Source: Gonatopus flavifemur (taxonomy: Eukaryota; Arthropoda; Insecta; Hymenoptera; Dryinidae). From it: a stretch of 64,000 nt of DNA. Each line of letters opens with the position of its first letter. Within the stretch, counting starts at the first letter, position 1. The notes beneath the pieces were generated by a model. The model was given only the letters and a program-made list of their open reading frames with translations, was not told the DNA's origin and searched no databases. The position numbers and the translations under genes are program-made. Location of the stretch: assembly GCA_018340375.1 (NCBI GenBank), contig JAFFJZ010000001.1, forward strand, positions 40,602,001 through 40,666,000. The letters run 5' to 3'. Shown in pieces: positions 24,641-35,358 of this stretch.

Positions 24641-25218
24641 TATACAGGGCGTTCCAGAATCCGCGGACCGGATTTCACAGGTATATTCTGCAGCCAAAAT
24701 GCAATAATTTCCAGTTTGAGAAATTTTTTTCGACGTTTAGTTTTGGAGAGATGAGCATTTTTAGATTTTTTTTCAAACCCAAATCATTCAAAAACACTGT
24801 ATGCTACATACTTGAGCTTAACATCATTCGCTAAGTTGGAAAACGGCGGATTTGTGAAAGAAAAATTAAACTATTTTATCATTGATAGTTCCGGAGCTAC
24901 AGCGATTTGAAATTTGTTAGCTTTCAGCCAATCAGAATTCAGCAACTTCGAATAGTTATAGCTTCGGAACTATCAATGATGAAATAGTGGAATGTTTTTC
25001 CCACGAATCCGCCGTTTTCCAACTAAGCGAATGGTGTTAAGCTCAAGTATGTAGCATACAGTGTTTTTGAATGATTTGGATTTGAAAAAAAATCTAAAAA
25101 TGCTCATATCTCCAAAACTAAACGTCGGAAAAATTTTTTTCAATCAGGAAATTACTGCATTTTGGCTGCGGAATATACCTGTGAAATCCGGTCCGCGAAT
25201 TCTGGGACGCCCTGTATA
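24641..25218. repeat. Long foldback with TATACAGGGCGTTCC ends
   Basis: The left TATACAGGGCGTTCCAGAAT and right ATTCTGGGACGCCCTGTATA are inverted, and the arms stay paired for roughly 250 bp each around a centre near 24930. The TA borders and TATACAGGG-type ends suggest a mariner-like non-autonomous element. No transposase frame. Confidence 0.8.
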
Positions 25219-25478
25219 TTCTCAATCAGCAACTAATGAATGATGTGAGATACTTTACAGAAATAATCATGATAAGAATCATCATTCTAGCTGAGATGAC
25301 ATTCTTCCCTTGCAATCAATATTCCGCGCAGAGAAAACCATGTAGAATCAGTCTTTGGCATCTGTATAACCGTTTTTGTGTCAAGGGCCATTTATTGAGT
25401 CTGAGAAAAATAAGAGGAGTTAGAAACAATGAAACCTCCCAACTCTTACATTAACCCTGCATGAACATTCTTTTATTT

Positions 25479-25702
25479 AAGAGGACACCAGAGTTACCAT
25501 CGGAGCACGTTTTCTTGCACTAAAAAACTCGAAACTGAATCCATAAAGAAGTCTGAAATTCTCAGGGATGATTCTTTGACACTTCATCTAGGTCTGTACA
25601 GAGCCCGGATTTTGAATTTCCAAACAAGTTTTTTTTATGAATTCAGTTTCCAGTATTTTACTGCAAGACAACGTGCTCCGATGGTAACTTTGGTATCCTC
25701 TT
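25479..25702. repeat. Foldback with AAGAGGACACC ends
   Basis: The left AAGAGGACACCAGAGTTACC and right GGTAACTTTGGTATCCTCTT are inverted. The arms continue through ATCGGAGCACGTT and AACGTGCTCCGAT and then GAAACTGAAT/ATTCAGTTTC. Confidence 0.75.
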
Positions 25703-26238
25703 GAATGCGTAATTTACTGTAGAAGGATATTAACAGAGTTTACATGAAACAAAGTCAATATTCAAACAATATCAAAAAACCAGTAAGAAGCACACGAATT
25801 AGAGTAGATTTCACAACAGGGGGTCAGTCAAACGTACTGCGACTTGTGTAATGTTTACGGAATTCGTGTACTCAGAGAAATGTTTGGGCATTTTAACCGA
25901 GCCAAGTGATTAAAAAACACGATGACTGGTTTCTACAGTTAATTCAACCAGTATTTCAATTGTAGCAACTTTTTCCTCAATTATTTTGACTGGAAACGAT
26001 GTAGTTGTCTGGTAATTGATACATATTTTTCTTGAGGGGTCCAAGTCATCTAGTCGACAGCGTGTTTTCTTAGTCTCTCCTGGGAATTTATTTGAGGAAT
26101 CCAAAAAATACGCTTTGTTGAAACTCCTACATCATTTTTATCCATCTTTTAACAGTATTTATGAATTTTTACAACTTTATATGGCCCCAAGTATCCGCTA
26201 TAAAGCATCCCGACGATATCTGTGTGAAAAAAGGTGCC
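25703..26238. other. Stretch with no gene recognised
   Basis: Short frames on both strands, no domain or repeat structure that I could support. Confidence 0.35.
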
Positions 26239-26439
26239 TTAAGGGGATACGAGCGGCTGGGCTTTTCTGAATTTTTTCGAGACAAAGTACGTGAAAATGC
26301 GTGCATCGATTCGAAATATCTCTCTGTACAGCATTTCTTAAAATGCCAAAGAAATGCTGTACAGAGAGATATTTTGAATCGATGCACGCATTTTCACGTA
26401 CTTTGTCTCGAAAGAATTGGACCGCTCGTATCCCCTTAA
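26239..26439. repeat. TTAA-bounded element forming a near-perfect hairpin
   Basis: The ends TTAAGGGGATACGAGCGG and CCGCTCGTATCCCCTTAA are perfect inverted repeats. The central arms 26278-26338 and 26350-26410 pair over 61 positions with one G-T wobble and an 11-nt loop. The reading frames listed by any ORF caller here on both strands are products of the palindrome. Confidence 0.85.
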
Positions 26440-26880
26440 CGGGGCCCACGATTGCGGATCTCCAGTTCATCTTAGGGAAAAACAAAATTTTCCTCTCACT
26501 CTGTGAATAAATGGCTATCCCATGAACTTCAATCAAGTAAAAATATTGGAATATTAATTCCTGCCAACGTTTTGGGAAAAATAAGTTTCACGTTTTGGCA
26601 TTATTCTGCTACACGTAAATTAAAAAAAAAAAAAACTATACCACTTGCACTGATTATTCCAGTTCAGAAGAAAATTAGGCGTATACAGAAGTCTACAGCG
26701 GAATTTTGACAACACGTGAACTTCTAGAAATATATGAATACTCTTGAAATATGAATAAATATGATGTAAAAGACCAACAAAATGTATCCTTCAGATTCTT
26801 GAACAAAAATGACAACAAAAATGACAAAAAATGGCAAAAAAAGTCTCTCGACCACCCTTATAAGATAAGTTTGCCTTATT
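26440..26880. other. Stretch with no gene recognised
   Basis: Poly-A at 26621-26635 and repeats of AAAATGACAA near 26800-26835; nothing else supportable. Confidence 0.35.
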
Positions 26881-28088
26881 TACCCGTGTGAAAATTAATT
26901 CCTGGCCGCAGTTTGGGCCAAACTAGGCGTCCTCGTTTGATTTCAGGCCCTGTTTTGGTTACCCTTATAGGGCCTAGACAGGATTGTCACGCACCCATCT
27001 TCAGGGCCTGCATAGTATTCCCAACTTGGGCCTATGCAGGACACCCATGATGAAGCTAAAAGGATAATGAATTGTTGCGAATATCATCAAATTCAATAAA
27101 TATTGCAAGGAGGAAACTTCCTCGATTAAAAATTGGGCTATCCAAGGCTCTACCTGTACCCAGACCACTTCGATTTGAGTCCAGACAGGGCCTGGAAAGA
27201 GCCGATTCCAATTTCTGTTCGGATATTCCACCCAACATTAATTTGTTCACACACTGTAAAAAATATACTTCCTAAACTGCCAAAGAAGTTTGGCAGTTTT
27301 TTACACAAACTTTTTTTGTAAATTACCAAACAAAAGTTTGTAAACATTCAAAAAATTTTGTGATTTCACGAAGATTTTTGAAAATTCACAAACTTTTGTT
27401 TGGTAATTTACAAAAAAGGTTCGGAAATTATTCCTCCAAGCCAAGTTTGTAAATTTCCAAGCATTTTTGTTTGGAATTCAACAAATTTTTTTTACAGTGT
27501 ACATTATCGGACTGTATCAAAAAACAGAACAGCCTCATTCAGTCTTGGAATTAACCATACAGTGATATTTTTTCCCGATTTTTTGATATTGTTCACCGAT
27601 AGTGAGAACACAGTAATCATGGATGAAATATTTTTTTGGGGGCATACACCGCAAAAAGTCGAAATTACCAATACGATTTCAGTAAATTCGCTTTTTAAAG
27701 TAGGTTTATATTCAAAAAGAGAATTAATATAAGGGCAAGGCCCTATGCAGGCTGTAGTTGGGTGCATTCAGATTTTCAAAACGGGGAAATACAGCTTGGC
27801 CCTACATGGGTTGTATACAGGTATGCTTAAATCAAGATCTTCAGCGGAATACGGGAAGCCTTGCAAGGCCCTATTAAGGCTGTAGATGGTATGCCTAGAT
27901 TTTAAAAATCGGGGGAAAAATTGGTAATGCAGCGTGTCCCTGACTTACAGAAATCAGGCTGAATATCAGCAAACCGACTAAGCCCCTTAGTGGCTAAGGT
28001 TAAGACATCCTAAGTTTGGATACCCAATATAAGCCCATACGGGGCCTATATTCAATACTGGACGCCCGGAAAAACTTCCACACGGGTA
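26881..28088. repeat. TACCCGTGTG-ended element of 1.2 kb with nested insert
   Basis: The left TACCCGTGTGAAAATT and right AACTTCCACACGGGTA are inverted. The interior repeats GGGCCTATGCAGG, GGGCCTAGACAGG and AGGCCCTAT in both orientations. It is interrupted at 27251-27500. A shorter member of the family lies at 44945-45215. Confidence 0.7.
27251..27500. repeat. Nested ACACTGTAAAAAA foldback
   Basis: The left ACACTGTAAAAAATA and right TTTTTTTTACAGTGT are inverted, and ACAAACTTTTGTTTGGTAA-type words pair across the centre. It lies inside the 26881-28088 element. Confidence 0.7.
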
Positions 28089-29483
28089 CAGTCACTATCC
28101 TTAACATTTTCTTCCATTCCGGATATTCTATGAAATACTAAAGTTGTGTGACTCCTTCAGACTAGGACTAGAGGTGATTAGAATCTACAAAAATTCATGT
28201 ATCTTTTTTACTGCTCCAAAGAATCAATTTTCGAGCTCACATAGACAAGGACTGGTATCGTTTTTCTTAGAAATGTTGAAATTCCAAAAGAACCTTCTGA
28301 AATCCAGCAATCTCTTCAGCTGCATCTTGAAAGACCTACAATACTCGAGTACGGGTTATATCATAATTTTACTCTGTAAAAAACTTCTTTGTGAATTTAC
28401 CAAAAATTTTTGAAAACAACTACTCAGCATTCCCCCCAGTAAATTTTCAAATATAAAATTCGGGGAAAATTCTAAATTCAGATCAACAGATGGAAATTCT
28501 TTATCTCCTGCGAATTTCGTTTGAAACTTCACTGGAGGAAATGTTTGAAGATGTTTTCCAAAATTCTTTTGTAAGTCAGCAAAGAAATTTTTCGCAGTGT
28601 ATGTAGCTTTATCTTCATAATCCCATGCATATTAAATCAGGAATGATTTTCCACTGAGAAAATATGAAAATAAAACTTCAAAAATTGCTTCAATATCTTC
28701 ACGTGATGCCTTCTTGCACCATGGCGTTACAAACATTCTTCACAAACAACATATGTCTTTTGTTTCAAGTTTCAGACAAAAATCAACAAAATTGAATGAG
28801 GAGTGGATACATTTTTTATACTTCCTCAACATTTTTGTGTGTTCTTGACTGAAACCTTGAACAGGGCTTGTAGAACTGATCGAATTCACAAAGGAACTAT
28901 TCAAATATTACGTAAGGTGGCGTGAAGTTCCTTTCTCCTCCAACTTCGAAGCGTTTTGAAGTAATAAAGATGCGAAGAATAAACTCGGTTGTATAATATT
29001 TGAAGGATTCCAGATTAGAATCCCTTGTCTTCACATTCTTGAATAAATTTTCTCGTTGCAAATACCACTCTTCATATACAAAGATTACTCTTTACAGAAG
29101 AAGAAAATGAATTAAATCTTTTATTTATGTACGAAAAATGCAGAAAAAATTTGAATAAAGGATACCTCGCCTCAAAATGTTTATAAATCACTATGCTGCG
29201 AGGAAATGTGGGGATTTCATTCTCCCTCAGTAGTGGATTCCATCCCCCGGTCGTGAGGAAATATTTTTTTCATCAGAAACGGAGGATTTTTTTCTCATTC
29301 CCAGAAAGTATTTTCCCTCTCTAGTGTTGAATCTTCAAAAATTGAAGAAGGATTCCACTGAATAACAATGGAAAGTTATTCAACCATGGAGAACTTTGCG
29401 GCCACCATTTTTTGGAGCAAAAGATCCTACAATTATTTTTCACAGTGCATAAAAGGGTATGGAGCGCAAAAAGAGGGAGAGAT
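28089..29483. other. Non-coding stretch with decayed foldbacks
   Basis: At 28368-28602, ACTCTGTAAAAAACTTCTTTG and CAAAGAAATTTTTCGCAGTGT form inverted ends, probably a diverged relative of 27251-27500. Another candidate ends in TTTTTCACAGTGC near 29449. No gene. Confidence 0.4.
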
Positions 29484-29789
29484 GCAGGGCCGTCTTCCAT
29501 AGTTAAGGGGCCCTAGGCTCAGAATGCTTGGGGGCTCATGTAAGGGAATTTTTTTACTTATATATTAATAATATCTTTTTGGAAATTTTAATCAATTATG
29601 GATATATCAATATGTTCGTTTGGCTGTGCAATTTGAATATCCCTAGCTCATGTTTTACTTTTTTTATCATCGAAAATTATTTTCTTGTAGAATTAAAAGA
29701 AAATTGTGATCCAAGGAATTGGGGGCCCCCATCAGCGTGGGCCCCTAGGCCCGAGTCTCCAAAGCCTATGCAGAAAGACGACACTGATG
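29484..29789. repeat. CAGGGCCGTCTT-ended element
   Basis: The left CAGGGCCGTCTTCCATAG and right CTATGCAGAAAGACGACACTG pair imperfectly. Just inside them GGGGCCCTAGGCTC and GGGCCCCTAGGCCCGAG pair again. The CAG...CTG ends recall hAT-type elements, but no convincing 8-bp target duplication was seen. Confidence 0.5.
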
Positions 29790-29794
29790 GGATG

Positions 29795-29950
29795 ACTCAC
29801 TTTCCCGCTCCTCTACAGCATAAAATAATATATCAAACCTCGTTCACGCAAGTAAAATATGAAAATTCAATTACAATCTTGAAATTTTCCTTGAGTGAAT
29901 GAGGTTTGATGTATTATTCCGTGCTGCGGTGGAGCGGGAAAATGCGTCAG
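29795..29950. repeat. Foldback with ACTTTCCCGCTCC ends
   Basis: The left arm CTTTCCCGCTCC then TATCAAACCTCGTTCAC pairs with the right TGAATGAGGTTTGAT then TGGAGCGGGAAAATG. It directly follows the preceding element. Confidence 0.6.
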
Positions 29951-30497
29951 CTTACCCCGATTTACTCTACATCATACATCGAATATGTGTTTGAATTGTA
30001 TCCTATATTATTGACATCGGACTTGCGACGAGATCAATCCCCCGTTAGAAAAGAATATATCCAGTTTTTATAGATTTAGATAAAATATCAATGAAAATTC
30101 GATACATTCTGTATAAAAAAAAAGGATTGATTTTGTCAAGCCTCGATACCACTATCGTATGTCTTCGAGATACGCATGAATGACATGAAACACATGTATT
30201 TTTTCTTCTGCATCACACTCTGGAAGTACTTTTGAAATTTTGCCCCAAAAAAATGATGGCTGCAAAGTTCCTCCACGAAAGAGGAACTTTTCATCATTAT
30301 ATTGATGGACTTTACTCCCGCCATTTCGAGTATTCAATACTTCAAAAACCCAAAGGCTTCTCAAAATCGAACAACATTTTTTTATTCATGATAAAGAAAA
30401 TGATATTTCCATGATTAAGGGATGTAATCCACCATTGAAGTGACATAACACTCCCCACAATTCTCACGACGTTAGAATAGTTCATTACTGATATGCT
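29951..30497. other. Stretch with no gene recognised
   Basis: Short frames only; the minus-strand ones overlapping at 30136-30364 conflict with each other and lack splice context. Confidence 0.35.
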
Positions 30498-30753
30498 ACA
30501 CGGAAAAAATATTATCTTACAAATTACGATGTGAGAATCGTAGCGAAGGACTATATCTGCGGAATTAGTCCATTCAAAATGTAACATCGTGAATTGTGCT
30601 ATTTTGTGGTTAAATCACATGAAATATTACGATAAAAAAGAAGGTTATAACAGCAATATCTGTCTCTAATATGTAACAGTTCCTGCTTTTTCAAATATGG
30701 TCCTGTGCTACGATTTCAACATCGTCATTTACAAGATAATATTTTTTCCGTGA
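30498..30753. repeat. ACACGGAAAAAATATTATC foldback
   Basis: The left ACACGGAAAAAATATTATCTT and right AAGATAATATTTTTTCCGTG are inverted. The next blocks, TTACAAATTACGATGT/ACATCGTCATTTACAA, pair as well. Confidence 0.75.
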
Positions 30754-31134
30754 AGAATGTTGATTTCATGCAATGTCCTTCCAGTTAAATCCAACTGTGT
30801 TGATACATATTTTCTATCAAGTGCATATGATTCATTTGAAAAATAAAGCAGTGATGAATACCAAAAAGTATTTCGAACGCATTTCATGAATGATATCTCG
30901 TTCTGTGAAACATACATTCCGGTATAAAGATATGCACCAGCGTAATGAACTGATATTTACATCGTTGTAATATCCCTAGTAAGAAAAACAAAGGACATAA
31001 AAGTAAAAAAAATGTCAACTTCGTATATTTCTATCTATTATTCTGATCTGTTTAGGATCTGGATTAGATGGCTTAGTAATTCTCAACAAAGGACAAGTCT
31101 AGCGATTATTTACCCTTGCAATCGGTTCTTACTC

Positions 31135-31380
31135 ACTGAGAGAGAAACATTTGCTCTGCTGATATGACAAATCCTTTCGCTGAATTAACCTAAAGTTTGA
31201 TATTACAGCAAAAATCTTGCCCTCCTAGCAAGCGCTTGCTGATTCGGCATTGTAGGTATACAGACTGCGCTAGGAAATCTGTAAAACCGCAAACTTGTTG
31301 CTGTAATTGCAAACGTTTTGCTAATTCAGCACAGCAGATTTTCAAAAATCGCTATTTCAGCAAGAATTTTCCTCTGCGTG
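31135..31380. repeat. GCTG/CAGC foldback element
   Basis: The left CACTGAGAGAGAAACATTTGC pairs with the right GCAAGAATTTTCCTCTGCGTG. The interior alternates TTGCTG/CAGCAA and TTGCTAATTCAGCA words. Related to 54763-55133. Confidence 0.55.
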
Positions 31381-34248
31381 CTAATGGATCCTAACGCTGC
31401 ATATTTTATAAAATTTCAATGAAATAACGTGTTGTTTCGAAAATTCGTGATATTCATAAGTTATGAATCGACATGTTTCAAAAAAATTTCGATGAAAATG
31501 TGTCGATCGATCAATGAAGATCGATCAGAAGGAGTCCCGCAGGAGGAAATCGTAGCGAGCCCGCAGCTATATAAGGTTCGTTACAACGAATGGAGACATT
31601 ATCATATTTTATTGTACGTCACGGAATAAACTTACATTATGATTTAGTTGGCGCAGTTAAAATCGTCATTAATTTCGCGTATAATAACGTGGCATTCATG
31701 TGACCTTGACACGCATCACCCTAAACCCGAGAATACGTGAGAAAAACCTACACCGATTTGTTAACGATCCTGAACAATGGTTATGAATTTAATAAATGCA
31801 ATACTGACATGATCCAGCGACAATCCAAAATAACTTGTTCTTCGTGTACAGTTCCCTCCGATGCACGTGTATCAATTTCGCACACCGATGCGACCTTGCG
31901 TTGCCTTTTGTTTCTCTCTCACTCACTATTCCTTTCTCTCTTCCTCTTGGTGAATCCGTCACTGTTAAATTTTTTTCTCCTGATCACTGTTTACATCACT
32001 CTTACATGAGTCAGTTTGTACTCCATTGATATTAATTTCGAACGAACAAGCGAATAATGATGTGAAAATTTATAGAGCTGTACGAGGGGTGACCGTGATG
32101 GTTTCATTCGAAGAAAGCACTTGGCAATGAGACAACTAAGCACTTGTTAATCGTCGTGAAGAGAACGATGCGTCTCTCTTCAAAGGCCCGGAACATAATC
32201 AGACTTATGCTGTGTTATGTGTTATGCTAGTCTTACTGGCACGACACAGCTGTAGCAGTCGTGTATACCCGTGCAGCGGCCTCCTCTCTTTCCATTCCTT
32301 TCCTTACCTTTCCATTGGAATCGGTATGATATGCTTGTAGCAGTGGGGCCTGAACGGCTCCCCACTCCAAATGCACGTGTGCACGGAGATAGAAGCGTCC
32401 ACACCCACGCGTACCGGTACACACCACTATCTGGATACGTATGGGGCACATGTGGGCAGTAAGGCCCTCACATGTTGCCAAACACCAATAATGCTTACAA
32501 AATTGTCGGATCTTCGTGTCGCTGTTCCTTCTATGTCGTCGTTCTCCGAATCAATCGTAACATCAAAGATGAACGGGAATTCTTGCTCCGAAATGTGATA
32601 TGCGGCTCCTTGGGGTGACCTTGAACAGCGACTATACTATGCCGAAACGCACCAACTGACACACACGCAAACCCGTATACGAAACCACAATATGAGACCT
32701 TTGAAGCACTTGAAGTTCTCTGCTGCACACGATACTACTTCGATGCCAATTTGCTTGCACATAGATGGATTACACCTCAAATCGATTATCTTAATACTCT
32801 AAAGCGAATTCTCCCATACGTGGGATTTGAATGACATTAAAATGGATAGAAGTTATCTCACATGCTAATGAGTTGTATACACAACTATCTTATAATGTGT
32901 TGATTGAGTTGAATATTTGAATAGAAATCGATAATTACGGTGACTTGTTTTTTTTAGGAGGGAATATGAGATAAAACCCAGAAAGTAAAAAAAAAGAGAA
33001 TCGACAGACTAGAATTTGTATAGCAACGGTGGATTTTATTGATATTATGAAGAGGAAGAATTAAGTGTTGAAAATTATTCCCTGCTATCAATGTCGGATT
33101 CCTTTGAATCACTTATCTTATAATAGACGGATGATTGTGTTGTATGGTGAATCAATGATTTCAGTATGGTCTCGATGTGGGAACAATTTTCATCCCTCAT
33201 CTGTGATTGAGAATTAATTACTTATACTTTGCATTGTATCTTCACCAAGAATTTAAAAATATGTTGTTCAGTACTACAACAAAAAACACCATGATTCGAA
33301 ATTCTTGGGTTATTTAACACAAGTAAATTACAGTCTTCGCAAAAACAGTCAATCACGCTAGTTTTTCCACATACATTTCCATCAACCGAATCAAGAGAGA
33401 ATCAATTTGAAAAAGTTTTCCACAAGGTGCTTGCATCACAATTATGTTAAGGCGTGACCATCGTTACCGGAAATTAGTTATTTTTATGTATCATTTATTG
33501 GTACTTGTTTCGTGAGATAATAGCAGCAAATTCAATACCCTATAGATACGCCTTTCTCCCCAATGGTTCGTCGTTTTGAGTAGAAGAGAGAAAGGGAATA
33601 AGAAAAGTACGGTTATTATCATTTGTCGTTATTACACTTTCATGCTAGTCATAGTGATTATCTTCTCGAGTATGGCGAGACACTGCAGATATTATTATGC
33701 TAGCAAGTGTTCCTGGTTGCTACGCAACAAGTCATCAATTATATTCTGGACGAGCCCAAGGATGACACTACGACGATACTTGACGACACAATGATTACTG
33801 TGTTCTTAAAAGAGAAATACAGTTCACATGATATTTGTTGTGTAACATCTTCTATGAAGTTGCGTATTTTACGACTATTCGAACCTAAACAGTATTCTTT
33901 TCATATATTTTCAATATTCTTGAACGGAAGAGATAAAAAGGGGGTGAGTAAATATCTTACACAACGCATAGAATGATTTCTGCTAGGAACAACGTATCAT
34001 TTAGTTTAAACTTACGGCAACTACCCATTGAGCATGTAATATTACAGTACATGCGACAATATGAATTAAAATTCGTGTTTGTAACATTACAAAGCGACAT
34101 CACAACATCCTCATAAATAATTGATCCAGCGATCGTTCGTGGAATTGTTTTTCACGACTCTCAAGAAGATCCAGACTTTGAGCTCCACTGCCAGCTTGGA
34201 GCCATCACTGCAGGTTGCTTCTTCAAGGCCCTATGATCGTACGTCTGT
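31381..34248. other. Intergenic stretch with a GC-rich island
   Basis: From about 32220 to 32750 the GC and CpG content is clearly higher than around it, with long overlapping frames on both strands (for example minus 32222-32481, plus 32271-32598). None has a recognisable domain. A CpG-rich promoter or untranslated exon is as likely as a coding exon. Confidence 0.35.
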
Positions 34249-34409
34249 ACATTAAGAGAAATAAGATTGGTTAATTCTACCAAAGGGACCCAACTACGTT
34301 TTTGTAGTCATGGTTACTAAAAAAAAATGGTAATGATAACTAAAAACATAGTTGGGTTCTTTCTTACTATTTTTCTTGGGTAACAGGGACTAATACTTTC
34401 TCTCAGTGT
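34249..34409. repeat. Foldback with ACATTAAGAGAAA/TTTCTCTCAGTGT ends
   Basis: The left ACATTAAGAGAAATAAGATT pairs with the right AATACTTTCTCTCAGTGT. The inner blocks GACCCAACTACGTTTT and AACATAGTTGGGTTC pair. One arm recurs at 23827-23887. Confidence 0.65.
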
Positions 34410-35251
34410 AAGATTCAACTGTGAGGGCATGTCTCAAATGGGACATAGGCTCACAATGCCCAAAAGAACCGAAAAGAAGGAGCCATAGATGCAATCATGG
34501 CCAAACGTCCGCAAGTCACCGATGCAAAATACTACTCCACCCTGGAAGCTCAAAACTTTTAGCCTAATAAATATTTTGTAGCTGGCGATATCTTTGAGGC
34601 AAATATTTTCCAGAACTGTTTGATACTTTGAAGATATCTACAATCTCCAGGTGCTCCAGAAATTGAATAGATTTCAAAACACGAGCATATTATGATGTAA
34701 CTAAAAGAGTAATTGAAATTCTACACTGTATGAAGTGAATGTGGAATTTTCTTCTCAGTTAGTAGCAGCGAAAACCACAACGTGGGGTGAATTCATTTCT
34801 CCTATATTCTGGAGGAATTTTTCTTCATTTGAAGAGAACTCCCCTTCAGAGAGAAAGAATTTTCTTCCAAATGGAAGAGAATTCATCCAGGATATAGGGG
34901 AGATGGATTTCCTCCACGTAAAGGATTTTTGCGGCCTCTAAATTTGGGGGAAACTTCACTTATACTTTTTATAGTGCACAGTTTCGCTGCTGAGATCAGT
35001 GAAAATGTATCGGAAAGCAGGAGCAACAGTGTCGGACTGGCCCACCAATTTGACCCATTCAATTTTTAATTTTCTTCTTTCTTGGTAAGAATCATGATGA
35101 AATCTTGATTTTTCCAAGGGTGTGCCCCTTCTAGGGGGCCCAATATAATTTCCAGCCGGAGGCCTTGATACAAGCGGGTCCGACACTGAGTAGCGAGTTT
35201 GATACAAGTTGATTAGAGCATTGACGCTAAACCAGTTTAAGCTGGTCTAGA
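34410..35251. other. Non-coding stretch with a likely diverged foldback
   Basis: Between 34722 (ACACTGTATGAAG) and 34978 (TTTTTATAGTGCAC), blocks such as GAATTCATTTCTCCTATATTCTGG and GAATTCATCCAGGATATAGGGG are near inverses. No gene. Confidence 0.35.
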
Positions 35252-35358
35252 CCCTAACAGCACTGGGGGGTTTTTAAAACGTTCCAAGAACGTTGGGACG
35301 TTTTTAAAACATTCTCAGAACGTTTTCAAAACGTCCAGGGACCTTGGTGCTATTAGGG
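35252..35358. repeat. Short foldback rich in AACGTT
   Basis: Ends are CCTAACAGCACTGGGG and CTTGGTGCTATTAGG. Inside, AACGTT occurs three times exactly and close variants (GACGTTTT, AAAACGTCC) fill the rest. The AGCAC/GTGCT ends relate it to the group at 42-61 kb. Confidence 0.6.

Noticed and set aside
26161..26536. Several overlapping frames on both strands
   Set aside because: Produced by the long palindrome at 26239-26439; the proteins are mirror products of one another.
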